This document shows, one piece after another, positions 35,887-47,170 of a stretch of 64,000 bases of DNA; position 1 is the stretch's first letter, and each line of letters opens with the position of its first letter. The notes beneath the pieces were generated by a model that was not told where the DNA came from, searched no databases, and was given only the letters and a program-made list of their open reading frames with translations. Origin of the DNA: Clarireedia homoeocarpa (Eukaryota; Ascomycota; Leotiomycetes; Helotiales; Rutstroemiaceae); the NCBI GenBank assembly GCA_001465935.1, contig LNKV01000063.1, forward strand, positions 121,913 to 185,912, in the 5' to 3' direction. The translations under genes and the position numbers were made by a program.

Positions 35887-36286
35887 CTAATACGGATTAC
35901 TCGGTTGGAGGAACTTCTGGATGGAAGGAGAGGATCGTATCGTATAGATTGAACTAGTATGCTTTTGTATATCTTTGGCGCTATTGCCGTCTGTAAATCT
36001 TCTTGCATCATGTTGACGGTCTAGACTAATCATCCTATCCTTATCAGGTTGTACATCATCTGATACCATGCCCCTGTAGTACCATCTATCCTTGCAGGAG
36101 AAGATACAACACGAACCTGCCTCGTAATGCATGTAGTAAATCACAATAGCGTTGTCTGCCTCACCAAGTACGTTCGGCAAAGTCTGTAGAGAGGAATTTG
36201 GGCACAGCAGATAGGGAGAATATCTTATGTCGCTACATACTCGAACAAGCGTATGATTAGTGAGGTCATAAGACAGTCCCGGTAGA
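35887..36286 (-). CDS. Partial small gene, 3' exons only
   Basis: Exon 36286-36241, a 57-bp GT-AG intron and exon 36183-35887 read through as one frame ending at TAG 35887. The translation contains AIVIYYMHYEAGSCCIFSCK and WYYRGMVSDDVQ. Acceptor TTACAG precedes the first exon, but I could not find a convincing upstream exon with a start. It may be a truncated gene. Function unknown. Confidence 0.35.
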
Positions 36287-36746
36287 CTGTAAGAAATCGA
36301 CGACTTGAGCTCTCATCTGTTGCCGCTAAGGCAGATTAATGATCTCCATATTTCCAGGTATTATTCTCCCATGGCACAAGGGGGTACTTCAACTTCGGAG
36401 AGGCCGCCAGGAATTCCTCAGGAGCTTTCCGTATTACCAACCAGGTTGGTCGTGGAGCCCAACGCTAATCAAGTGGATCTAGGCTCTAGCAGAGACCATA
36501 TCCAAACGCCTCTAGTAACTATCTAGAGGCCTCAGCTTCTTCATTTGATTGACATGATAGATAAAGTCAGGGGCCAATCAGTTCTCTGTCACGATCACTC
36601 TGGATATTGCAGGAGGAGTCATCAGCATCCTGATGAAATTCCATTCTATAAATCTATTACTCGCATCTTTATTATTATTATTATTGGCATGAAGGTTACT
36701 CTGTATTGAAGCTCGCCTGACCATTACTTTCTCTTCATTTATTTCA
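36287..36746. other. Intergenic region
   Basis: About 460 bp; one short ORF (36305-36526) has no further support. An ATT/ATA run lies near 36668. Confidence 0.4.
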
Positions 36747-37968
36747 ATGGAATACTCTGGTGACAACTGGCTAAGGCTGTTCCGCGCCCATCTCCGCAAC
36801 ATCCTATGGCAACCTGAAAGCACAAATACTCACCGTGACTGGGCAAACCGAACTATTACTGAACTCGATAGAGCGGTGACTACCAAGTTCTTCGAGCCTA
36901 CATATGACGAATGGATCAGCTACTTCAGAAACAGATCCGAGACGAAGCCGCGTGCGTTCATGAGAAAAATCTTGGTATGGAAAAAACTGAGAACAGAAAT
37001 AAATGATACTACAGATATCAGAGAGATGAGATTCATTCAGGAGGTATATTTGAATAATTCTAATACACTGCCAAACTGACGATTAGGAAGGAAGTAAAAG
37101 ACCGACATCCAGCCTGTTCCTGGATTATGGGTTTTTCCAACGAACTCAGCCTGCATCTTACTGTCTCTAAACTTTTCCTGCCAGCATATGAGGTACGGCA
37201 GCTACCATACCGGAATCGTTACCATAAACACTACCGTCGCCATTACAACGACAATTCTGCGATGAACAAAATCAACTGGGGGGCCTTTCTAGCTGCCCAA
37301 GCTCCTTCGTCTTCATGCTGCCTCGTTGCTTTAATCGATAGCCTCGACGGACCTTACACAAAATACACGCATATGACGATGTGCTACCTTGGGGAAGCTT
37401 TCACATCTGCTGAGAACTTAAGGGATCCCGCTATTACAGGATTCTGGAACTCATTTGTCTGCAAAGACAATAAGAGTCTACCTAGGACTTTCGTCTTTCA
37501 AAGTTCTAGAGTTGATAGAGCCTTGTAAGTTCATCTATTGCTTCAAGCCCTTTATTTATATCACTAAAGTGTTCGTGAAGTTTATCACTGAGGTTGTCTG
37601 CCTGGGAATGGCCGTATTTCATAGAACTTATGAAAGGGTCTCAGCTTGAACTACAAATGGCTTTCCTTAAACACTGGACTGGAGATACTATAACAGCATC
37701 TACAAACAGTTGCTTGCAAAAGTTCCGGTCGATTATCAACAGGAGAATACCTTCTCAATATGATCAATCAACTTTCTTTGGGGACTTGCCACTCACATAC
37801 CCTATATCAATATATCGGCATATGAAATTACTTCAGTACAGGTGGACATCTTCGTATAGCAGAGTGAATCATTCAACAGACTGGTGGGAAAATGGCTACG
37901 ATAAACCTACAGATCGAGATTTTTTACACGAGCAGATGTTAATAACATCTGCTCTGGTTAGCACATGA
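36747..37968 (+). CDS. Accessory-family protein, intact copy (372 aa)
   Basis: Exons 36747-37043, 37091-37524 and 37581-37968 with introns of 47 and 56 bp. The second acceptor was fixed by alignment with the sister copy at 40128-41312 (RAFLSLRLSAWEWPYF against RAFFVLRLTAWEWPYF). Conserved blocks shared by the two copies are WAN..ELD..V..KFF.P.YDEW, CSWI.G, INW..FL..QAPSS..CLVA.ID, and HWTG....S..CL.KFRSII. There is no TM segment or signal. I do not recognise the family. It has no internal stop, unlike its sister, so this is the live member of the pair. Confidence 0.75.
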
Positions 37969-38422
37969 TGATTGAAAACTCATTGTAAATTACCAACTAT
38001 AGCTTACTTACCTTTCTATCTATCTATCTATCTATCTTTCTCTCTATGATTTCATAGTACTTTATATACAAATACTGCACTTATATCCTTAATCGTCATA
38101 TCAGGCCAAGAAGCTCCTACTTTTAGACGCCTAGTAAAAACTGCCTTGCCACTTTTCTTGATCAGAACCTCGGTTGCTTATGCTACGCTATGTGATTCCA
38201 ATCATGTTGGAATGCATGAGGCATTATTTCCAATACACCTAAAAGACCCACTTCGATCCTCCGGTCGCTGCAAGTCCCAACCCCTGAGTGCCTCAAGGGG
38301 GTAGATTCCAGGGATCAACATCCGGTCCGGAAATTCTATGAATAAAACTGAGAATAAATCTTTATACTTAGAGTGCTACACCCAGTTTCTTTGCTTGTCT
38401 TCTATACACGACGGACTCTGGT
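37969..38422. other. Intergenic region with TATC repeat
   Basis: About 450 bp; a CTAT microsatellite at about 38014-38047. No gene. Confidence 0.5.
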
Positions 38423-38632
38423 ATGATGGAAATTTCTAACTCTCCTCACGAAGATATCCAAAATTTTATATGTTTCAGCTTCTTCATTTTTTATATCCAC
38501 CAATACGAAGATCGAGATGAGGAAAATATGTACTGGGCAACAATGATCGTCGAAGAACTTGTTGAATCGATCCAGGACAAAAATCGCAATAAAAATAGCA
38601 ATGAAACTGAAAACGAAAAACGAAAAACCTAA
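38423..38632 (+). CDS. Possible small protein (69 aa)
   Basis: Single open frame with an aromatic hydrophobic stretch (FICFSFFIFYIHQY) and an Asn/Lys/Glu-rich tail. It ends 9 bp before the end of a convergent pseudogene. There is no splice or homology support, so it is weakly supported. Confidence 0.3.
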   Translation: MMEISNSPHEDIQNFICFSFFIFYIHQYEDRDEENMYWATMIVEELVESIQDKNRNKNSNETENEKRKT

Positions 38633-38641
38633 AGCCCCAGC

Positions 38642-39676
38642 TTAAGCAGCAGCCTCATCATCTGTAAGAGGAAATAGAGTATCAAAATCCTTCCATCCAC
38701 CAATGACCTCCACTTTCCACCATAATCCATAATCTTGCAGACTCAACCATGGACTGTAAGGAGTTTTCTCCTTTTGGTTCCAGCCATCAAGGTTGACACG
38801 GCCTTTGTCGCTCATACCTTTGGTATTCGGCCAAACTCCACGGATCTCTCCTGTCTATTCAAACCCGTCATCTTTGTTTTTCACTACGACTTCCTGGCCA
38901 AGGTACGATGAAAGAAAGAGTAATATCCTATAGTCAGAGGTTGGTCGAACACTGTATATCTTTTATAGCTTGTCTCTTTCACGGAACAGGTTATATAGCA
39001 TATCTCGTACTCCTTTCTTGGTCTCAAATACCCCGTTCTTGTCGTCAGTTGTCGTCGGTATTATACTGAGTATCCTCTATTGTGATATATATGCTGATAA
39101 GACGACAACAAACGGGAGATTGATCTCTGGCTGGCTGCTTTCTTCGGTCCAAGCTTTGATGCCCAGATATTTGACCAAATACGGTAGGACGCTTGTAGAT
39201 ATATTGGGTTTCGAATAGTTGGCGGATAGCTGGTATTTGGTCAGGAAAGACTTACAGGAAGCGGACCAATAAGGAAAATAAACATTAGAGTCGTCCCAAA
39301 GCTTGTTTGAGGGCTGAGGCGGTAATCCATCAGCCCATGATACAACAGTGGCAGACTTAGGCGGATACACTGTTGTGGTTATCGAGAGCTGAGGCTGTGG
39401 TCTATGAGGCGCAGGTACGAATTTCACTGGGCTAAGCGGAGGCAGTGTTGTATTGATCGAGAGCTGAGGTCGAGGTCTATGAGGCGCGGATATAGGATTC
39501 GCCGGCGAAGAAGGCGTTAGTTGGCTATCCATCTCAGGTTGATCTGTTTTGTTCTTTGGCGTACGCTCCGATGTTTGCTGAGAATTGAGAGTAGATCTAT
39601 TATCTTCCAAATTCTCCAACTCTCGTGAATCCACTATAGAATTATCTTCGGTTGCTGAAGACGTCTTATCTTGCAT
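38642..39676 (-). pseudogene. 345-codon frame broken by three nonsense codons
   Basis: From ATG 39676 one frame runs for 345 codons to TAA 38642, interrupted only by TAG at 39077-39079, TAA at 38963-38965 and TAG at 38855-38857, with no frameshift. The N-terminal half is Pro/Ser-rich with two copies of a unit of about 28 aa (APHRPRPQLSINTT and APHRPQPQLSITTT). The middle has FPYWSASCKSFLTKYQLSAN. The C-terminal third (DKGRVNLDGWNQKEKTPYSP, YGLWWKVEVIGGWKDFD) is compact and Trp-rich. I do not recognise it. The interval 39077-39109 is too short (33 bp) to be an intron, so the first stop cannot be spliced out in an obvious way. Confidence 0.7.
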
Positions 39677-40127
39677 ATTTGAGTTCGGTATAGAGAGGTT
39701 TGGTTTCGAGTATAAGTATACAATGCAGAGGAAGAAGAATAGGCTTCAGGAACACGATTTGAAAGAATTTGGTGATGCAGAAATAGGGCGTAATAAGTTG
39801 CGAGTTACTGGGCAAGAAAAATGTGTAGTGAAAGATCAGAAAAGACAGATTGAGGGCCCTATTTGACTACTTGGTGATTTATAAAGTCTAAGAAAGTTTC
39901 TCTATAGGTCTTATCTGGACAAGTATTTATAGAATCCGGGATATTGCCTAAGTATACTATTTCATGCCAAGGAAGGCAGGTTAAAGTAACTGCGTTGTGC
40001 GATGAAGAAATTGTAGCTTTATGTCATTGGTGATTTGTATTGAATATAGATAAAAATAGTTCAGTGACAGGTAAATGATAATGTACAAACACCTCATTCA
40101 AATCCCCTTCGAAATAAGAACTCATCG
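39677..40127. other. Intergenic region
   Basis: About 450 bp between two minus-strand pseudogenes; nothing recognisable. Confidence 0.45.
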
Positions 40128-41312
40128 TTATGTGTGTACCCCCCGCAGCCTACCAACCTGCTGCCTTATTTCTCGGCCTATATAAGCGCCTTCAAGTTGT
40201 TTCATACGCAAGTATAATGACTGATGATATGGAAGTTGCCGGCCTTCTAAGAAGTTCGTTTGAATATGTCCATATGAGATATACTCTATAATGATTGATC
40301 TGAACTTTTCGAGGCAGAGTCCAGATTCCTTGATAACCTCACCAGTCCAATGTTCGATGAACTTTGATTGAAGTATGAAATGAAATCCTGTCATCAGGTC
40401 TTCAAAATATGGCCACTCCCACGCTGTCAGTCTCAGTACGAAGCTGTGAAGATATATAAGTAATTTGAAATAGATGATAACAGCAGCAATTAGACTTACA
40501 AAGCTCTGTTTCGGTCATAACACAAATATATATAAGTTCTCGATAGCTTTAGCCCTCTGTAACTAATATAATGATTCCAGAAGTTAACTAAAATATCAGG
40601 AGCCTTTTTAAGGTCGAATGGCATGATATCATCGCCCAATTCACAAAGTCGTATATGTGTACACGTAGGGGAAGGTTCTTTAAGGCCATCTATCATTGCA
40701 ACAAGGCAGTGTGTAGATGAAGGAGCTTGAGGTTGGAGGAAATGCTTCCAGTTGATATTTTCCTTTTCAGAGGCATCGATGTAGTTTTGACGAAACTCTG
40801 TATGATATGAATCCTTCTTCGGCGACTCGGGTATATAGTACACCAGAGCAAATATGTCACGAAGTACATCGAAGGCGCTGCAAGGTTGGCCTTTATAGCT
40901 GCCTATGATCCAGGAACAGAAAGGATGTCAATCTGAAACTGCCTATAGAATCTTTAGTAGCAGTCTTTACAATTCCAATTTCGGGGATATACCCTCTGAA
41001 TATAGCCCAATTCCGAAAGTTTTCCTGATTCTTTATTTACTTGACATCTAAAATTTTCCCAAAGTTCGATATTATAAAGAACATTCGCCGGTTCGTCCAC
41101 AGAATTGCCATTTAAGAAAAGGAGCTATTCATCGTATATAGGTTTGAAAAACTTGGAGCATACAGTAGCATCAAGCTCTTCGGCAATTTCGTTTGCCCAA
41201 GTAAGATGACCAGATATATCCTCAGGTTCTATTTCACCATCGTTGATATAAGTATAGAAGAGAAGCCACTAATTATCTGAAGTGAGTTGATATGAATTGG
41301 TAGAATATTCCA
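40128..41312 (-). pseudogene. Dead sister copy of the 36747-37968 gene
   Basis: Exon-by-exon alignment with the intact copy: start ATG 41312 (MEYSTNSYQ against MEYSGDN), the same two intron positions, and the same C-terminal block HWTGEVIKESGLCLEKFRSI. The frame is interrupted by TAG at 41269-41271 and TAG at 41125-41127, both where the intact copy has TGG (Trp), and by TGA at 40928-40930 where the intact copy has CGA. No frameshift is needed. The second intron (about 40436-40502) retains good sites. The two copies are inverted relative to each other. Confidence 0.8.
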
Positions 41313-42446
41313 TTGAAGCTATTAAATAATGAGGAGAAATACATGAGGATGTTACAAAGTAGGTTGTGAGATAGCTATAGGGATGCATAAGATAGTGGAT
41401 ACTTTGACTGCAGGCTTTACCTGTCATATCAGTCCGATGAAGCAGTTCCTGTATATAAATGGACACCATAGGCGTATCGGAGACACAGTTACCTTGGTTA
41501 GCATTGAGCCCGATCATCAACCTGGATAAGCACCCGAGAATCCCTAGGGTAATTCCTTCCGGGCCCCCCGAAGTAGAAGCTCCTCCATATAATCCCTTGT
41601 AGAGATAAGTTCTAGCAATTTGAGCTTCTCCACTACTTTCCTAGTTCCGTGTAGTTTTCCTTCTTCCACTTGCTGGCCTCCCAAGTGTGGTAAGAAGACT
41701 GTCGCGATTTCCACTGTTCGCCTATATCGGCGATCGCTGACCAGTATCTTCAATGTACTACGCTCCTTCATACACCTCGTAAACCCCTGTATTGATTTGC
41801 CAAGGGGTATTTTACGCTGAGACGGGCAGCTATGTAACCTAGGAGATGCCGATAAGGATCCAGACAAACTTACATACCCTTGTACCTTGTAGGAATATCG
41901 AAGGAGACGGCTTCGCTATGATTGATATTAACCCTTCTCCTGATAGGTTTGTTCCTCTTCTGGTGGTCCGGTTTATGATATGATAGACAAACGAACCCTC
42001 GATGCTTAGGGGCTATCTTGCAAGTTGGGGGTATGGGATTTCGAGAGTGGTGTGCAGTGCGCATACACTCCCTTGTCCAGGAACATGTTAATTATCCTAA
42101 ACTAGACAATTCCAACATCAAGCAACAGTTAGGTAGTATTGTGTGAAGTCCTTGCAAATTTAGAGCTGACAGAAGTTATGATCATCCCCAATGCTACACC
42201 AGAATTCCGAGCAAGCGTTGATGACGTTACTAGGTTGGGCTGATTAGAGTTTGTTGAAGAGTAAGTGTAATCTATACAACCTTTCCAAATTGCTTCCTCG
42301 GTTTAGGCAAGGGCCTTAGATAGTTACGGGCTTAGTTACAGCCTTGCTGTAGGCTGAAGTAATAAAAACGATACGTTGTTCCTCCCCTTATGATAAAGCT
42401 TTCATCGATACACTCTCTTACGGTCCTGGAACTTCTTTATTTAGCA
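41313..42446. other. Region without a supported gene
   Basis: About 1.1 kb. A 107-codon minus-strand frame (41544-41867) is rich in Arg/Lys/Leu and has no splice or family support. The rest shows nothing recognisable. Confidence 0.4.
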
Positions 42447-42895
42447 ATGGCCACCAATCGAACCGAGAGCAGTGGATCTCTTACAGAGATAAACGAATCA
42501 ACAAAACTTTTTTGGGAGAGATTGGAAGATTCTCAGGCCACACGAGACTGGAGGAACATAGCATGGTAAGTTGAACACGAACTATGCAGAGATTTAAAGG
42601 TAATAAAGATTAGATGTGGTTGTTTAGAGACAGGGTTCAATCTGAGCTTCTCAAAGGTGTCCGCTGCGCGGAAGAGATGGCCGAGATATCTCAAAGACTC
42701 AGTATACTTGAGGGATTTATTAGTTTTGATGCCAAAATTATCCATCATACCAGGATTTGCAGGGTGCTCGAGGAGATGGTGAAGTTGGAAGCTTCTGGAC
42801 TAGATGAATTCCAGCTCAGTGAGAGATCAGCAGGGTTTCTTGGGAAGTTGAACCGATTTCTGTGCAACTCTGGCCGTTCTATACGAGACATATGA
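42447..42895 (+). CDS. Small helical protein (126 aa)
   Basis: Exons 42447-42565 and 42634-42895 joined by a 68-bp GT-AG intron (donor GCATG|GTAAGT, acceptor GACAG|GGTTC). Other acceptors give an immediate stop, which fixes this one. The product starts MATNRTESSGSLTEINES and is largely amphipathic helix (KLFWERLEDSQATRDWRN, LLKGVRCAEEMAEISQRL, CRVLEEMVKLEASGLDEF). Function unknown. Confidence 0.55.
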
Positions 42896-43210
42896 TCAAA
42901 GTGAAGGAATACAGAGAGAGGAAGTGTGGGAATTCCAATGAATTAGAATACAGGAAATAGAAACTCTGAAAGGGTCAAAATATCCCTCATTTGCCTTCGG
43001 ACACCATCCGATCACAGCATTATTCCGTGTTGAAGCTGAGTACGGATGTCAAAACATATGCTACTGTCTCCATCGTTCCTTCCCGTCTTCTCCGCGATTT
43101 GCGCCATCATCCTGTAATTCAGCAAATTAGAATGTGAAAATTATTTCTCTCATTCAAAAGGCCAGGGTTATTTATACCGTAGAAACACAGATCTTGCATC
43201 CGCACAACAC

Positions 43211-44159
43211 TTAACCTTCCTCGTGGTAAATTTCTACAAATTTTTCGTACCACTCCTTCAAATAACGATCCCCGTCATCTTTTACCCATTTCCACAGCGT
43301 TCCTGTCGTCGATGTGATCATAAATTCATTGCGACAAGAGAACTTATTCCGTGTGATATATTCCTTAACTGGTGGTACTAGGTACATTTTTGAGAAAGAG
43401 ATCTTGAAGTTTGATACTGAGAACAGAAAAAGACCAAATAGAATAGGAGATGATAGACCTTGTATACAGTAAATGAAATATGCAACTGTGAGGTCTGTGC
43501 CAGAAACGTATGTTGTTATATCAGAACCAACTCCAGCGAAAGATGAAGCTCGCTAGCCCGTGTCGAATGTCACCCCAGAGATACCTGAACAACATACAAT
43601 ACTCTTGTCTCCATTCTGCAAGATAAAGCCTTCCTGACCATGTCTTTTCCAAGACAGATTGTTGTATCGTGATTGAAGAACAACCTGCAGCCATCCTAAA
43701 TGTACGTCCTGGAGCAGATCCTTGTACAGTCGGACCCTCGCCCATTATTTGAAACTTCTTGACGCTGAAAGTATACCTGCATAATCCATACCGCCATAAC
43801 CAGGCCAAAATTCTTCTGTACTGGCCATCATATTCGACAAGGAGTACGATTCCTCCCAGTGTAGTTTCTAGCCATTCGTGGTTGATTAAAGCAGCTTGGC
43901 GGTCTCCTGATATCCTCAAGATATCTGACGGCAGTTTTGACAAAATCTTGAACTCTTGCTCTTGCTGGGGATCGAATTAGTGGTTTTCAAGGTGGGGTGG
44001 GGATAGAAGGTGGGGGAAGAGGAGGGAGGGAGAGCGAAATTCCAAGTCACTCACAGTTGGTTCAAAAACTGTCGTGTTGAACTCAAAAGTTACCAGTATC
44101 CCGTCGTCATCATGACTGATCTTGGGATCTAAGCTATTAATAGTGGTAATAGGATCCAT
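43211..44159 (-). CDS. Accessory protein (about 255 aa), unknown
   Basis: Four exons: 44159-44055, 43964-43598, 43548-43459 and 43416-43211, with introns of 90, 49 and 42 bp. The start is MDPITTINSLDPKISHDDDG. Joining the exons gives one frame ending EWYEKFVEIYHEEG. The simpler alternative without the last two introns ends at 43521. I prefer the spliced form because the downstream 58-codon frame (43387-43211) is otherwise orphaned and the joined sequence reads smoothly (TYVSGTDLTVAYFIYCIQVS). The 42-bp intron is at the short end for fungi. No known domain is recognised. Confidence 0.5.
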
Positions 44160-44755
44160 TGTGTATGTATATGCAGCTAAAACGAAAAGACTTTGGTGGG
44201 CAGGTAGGCTGGAGATCAGAGAGATGAGAGGATGCAATGAAGTGCATTAAGCTGCAGTAACTGTAAACAATAAGGCGAGAATGGCATATACAAGTTGCCT
44301 CGTTCCACAAGCCTCCCTCTTATACAAATGAAATAGATCTTCTTCTTTCCCCTCCCTCTCCAAAAGATGTCACTGTCCCGCAGCATCAAATGATAAGAGA
44401 TGTACACATGTAAAGAGCTAACCAGACCAAGAACCCTACAGATAGATGTAACTGTCCTATCCCTTTGACTACTATACGCGACTTTCCCCACCTTATTTTT
44501 GGTGAGGTCGCGAGTAGTTGGCGGTTAAGGGGACACTCTCCCTCACCTACAACAAACCAGTTTTTTTTAATAGACCAATCAAAAGGCATCAATGGAGATA
44601 GTCCGGCCTTCCTTTAATTACCTAGTAGAAGGTCTCGCCACCTAAATTTGACCTTTGGTCAGAGGGGACAGTACTTATACAGGGAGCTAACCAGATCAAA
44701 AGCCTTGCAGATAGATGTAACTGTCCCCATAAAAAAGTAGTATCCCAGTATAGAG

Positions 44756-44813
44756 CTAACTACTTTTCTTAAAATTCATTCGTTTACGAATGAATTTTAA
44801 GAAAAGTAGTTAG
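44756..44813. repeat. Perfect 27-bp-arm hairpin (first of a pair)
   Basis: The arm CTAACTACTTTTCTTAAAAT continues TCATTCG, then a TTTA loop, then the exact complement. A strong foldback on either strand. Confidence 0.95.
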
Positions 44814-44852
44814 TCTGAGAATGTGATCCACCTAGGTTATCCCTGTATAGAG

Positions 44853-44915
44853 CTAACTACTTTTCTTAAAATTCGTTCGTTTACTTTTCTTACGAATTTT
44901 AAGAAAAGTAGTTAG
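44853..44915. repeat. 24-bp-arm hairpin (second of the pair)
   Basis: The same arm sequence as the first hairpin with one change and a 15-nt loop. Both hairpins are preceded by TAGAG and followed by a CTGAGAATGTGA-like sequence, so this is a tandem duplication of a hairpin unit about 97 bp apart. Confidence 0.95.
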
Positions 44916-44994
44916 CCTGAAAATGTGACCTCTAAATCCTGCCAGATGATCTACTGCCATTCTTCTTCCACATAACAACATTACATTATTAGCT

Positions 44995-46838
44995 ATGGGC
45001 ATAGAAATAAGTCGACAGTTACAAGGCTATCTTTCAGCAGCATTCCGTAATGCTGGTAATGCAGAAGACATTCATAAAATCTTGTTTCAAGATGAAAAAG
45101 TATACTTCTTCACAATCATCAGGCAGATTTGTGGTTAACATAATAATAGTTTATGGATTGTTTCGCTACCGCCTGGACAGACCTACTACCTGAGTCAAGA
45201 ACCGCAATCCTAAATCGCGTTGGCAGTAGTGAGACCAGAGAACCAAGAAGACATCGAATATGGAATACGAAAACCAATTCCAAAACTCCAATTGAGATCG
45301 ATAAGGATATCAACGCTAGACTACCTTTTTGGAAATCGTATCCTTTAACTTTCTTTGATCAACACCCAATGGGAGAATTCCACGATCACAACCTTCTATC
45401 AATTGGAGGATTCCGCAACCACAACCTTCCGTCTCAATTATACCTGAAGCTCCGTTCCATTGAGATAAACACATCAATCCAATCCGTTCAATGGAGATTT
45501 CTACTGTTGGCATTTTACGATTTGAGAAATGAATTTCTCCACCAAAAGTATTTCGCCTCCAACGTCGCAGATGATTTCATCAGTATCATCTGTAAGTGTG
45601 ATCTGGTCAAGGAAACAAAGGATATCGTAAAAGAGAATTGCGCAAGATGGATTAACGCCGGAGGAAGATACTATCTACTGGCCGAAGAGTTAGGTGGAAA
45701 GGGAGCCTTATTGCTGCTCCCTGGAGATATTTCGCGGACTGTGTAAGTTATTATGAACAGTCCAAATTTCTTCAAGTCCCTATCTTTACTCTGTAGCTGA
45801 TCGCGATAACAGGTTGGAACATGAGATGCCAAAGTCAGGAAAAGATCATGAGAAAATGATCAAGTCTCTCAAATCTCGAGGTCTCTACAAAGATGCAAAC
45901 TCAATAAACGCGTACGCGTACGAGGTGGCAGATATCATTTGGAAATCTCAACGTGAACATATGGACCTGTGGATACGGGTTCGGCCAGATTCTGACGCAA
46001 GTGAGTCCAAATTGTCTTGTTGAGTATCTTATGCTGAATAATCCGGCGAACAGATCGGAATAGACCTACCATCGATGCTGGTCTAGCTACTTTTGCTAGC
46101 AACCCCAATTCCATAAATTCACTGTTGAATCCGGCCGAGTCGCAAAGTCGTCAGTTTTTGCCAGTTAGACGTTCATCAATTCCAATCACCAGTGCACGGC
46201 CAGAAATTGGCCTACAATCACAGCCAGAGGCTCGCACCCGGCCTAGCAAGCGAAAGCGCGTTGGTTCATCTTCAGTTCTCGATCCATCTTCCCAATCATC
46301 AAGTGAAGTTACTCATGATCAAGGAGGAGCACAAGGGAGCCCCGCCATAGAAGTTGCGAACATCAGCGCGGTATCTCCGGCGGGAGGTGCTCACCGGACA
46401 TACTACGTAGCGACAGTGGTCATGAGAGACAAGCTGGATGATGTTCTCGGAGCTTACCTTTTGGAAGGTATACGTGAGAGTGTTATGAGAAAAAGGGAGG
46501 GCGTAAGCCAGTATACCGATGTTGTACGCTTGCATATTCCTCATCCCATTGATGATTACAAGTTGGAGATCTGGCTATGTTCTTCGGTTGGGAAAGCTAT
46601 TTCTCAAACGGTTATACAATCGATTGAAGACTGGAGGAATATACTTGGAGACTATCTCTTCGAGGGTATGAAAGCAAGCAATTCGAGAAAGGAAGAGGTC
46701 GAGGCAGGAACAATATTTGGCACTCGCTCTGTCCATATATCATTTCCCAATAGCGATAGTAGTAGCGATTACAAGATAGAAGTGATACTGAGTTCCGGGA
46801 TAGGCCAAGCTCTCTATGACTATATATTTCCTAAATAG
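44995..46838 (+). CDS. Accessory protein with NLS and duplicated C-terminal domain (556 aa)
   Basis: Four exons: 44995-45099, 45150-45742, 45813-46000 and 46054-46838, with introns of 50, 70 and 53 bp in consistent phase. The N-terminus starts MGIEISRQLQGYLSAAFRNA. The middle has SVQWRFLLLAFYDLRNEFLH. Around residue 335 there is a basic NLS-like PSKRKRVGSSS in a Ser/Pro-rich linker. The last 140 residues hold two copies of a unit of about 60 aa: LGAYLLEGIRESVMRKRE through DYKLEIWLCSSVGKAI, and LGDYLFEGMKASNSRKEE through DYKIEVILSSGIGQAL. I do not recognise the unit. Intact gene. Confidence 0.75.
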
Positions 46839-46843
46839 CCTAA

Positions 46844-47170
46844 CTACGGTGTCGCCGCTACCAATTTGAACTTCTTATTCATTACCATCACAAACCACCC
46901 TTTAGGAAGAAGTTTGTTCTCTTCCTCTTGCTCGGTTCCAAATTTTTTGGAAATTTCAAAATTTTCTCCAATACTTACATAACTATATTTATGCTCATCA
47001 GATCCAGCCTTTCTAGCCTCCCATGACATTAATCTATCATAATCGACTGCACCAAAAACTTTATAATCGATTTCTTCGTACCCGCCGTCGACGGTTTGTT
47101 CTGCCTATATTCTTCGTATTAAAATTGGTGCAAATGTGGATATAATTGAAAGCAGTCTTACCTCAGGCAT
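46844..47170 (-). CDS. Small basic protein (89 aa)
   Basis: Exons 47170-47162 (only MPE) and 47104-46844, with a 57-bp GT-AG phase-0 intron. The protein has VDGGYEEIDYKVFGAVDYDR and ends PKGWFVMVMNKKFKLVAATP. It ends 5 bp after the stop of the convergent 556-aa gene, so transcripts of the two should overlap. Unknown function. Confidence 0.5.

Larger units (their letters stand above)
44160..44994. other. Repeat-bearing intergenic region
   Basis: About 830 bp with two hairpins (listed separately), an imperfect palindrome at about 44475-44515, and a direct repeat of about 40 bp: CAGATAGATGTAACTGTCC occurs near 44440 and 44709, each preceded by a CTAACCAGA sequence. Confidence 0.6.

Noticed and set aside
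36305..36526. 73-codon plus-strand ORF upstream of the intact family gene
   Set aside because: Could be a 5' exon but no donor/acceptor pair links it in frame to 36747; insufficient evidence.
39077..39109. 33-bp GT-AG segment that would remove the first stop of the 38642-39676 pseudogene
   Set aside because: Too short for a fungal intron, and two more stops remain downstream.
41544..41867. 107-codon minus-strand ORF
   Set aside because: No splice context, neighbours or recognisable motif; Arg/Leu-rich random-looking sequence. Left as unsupported.
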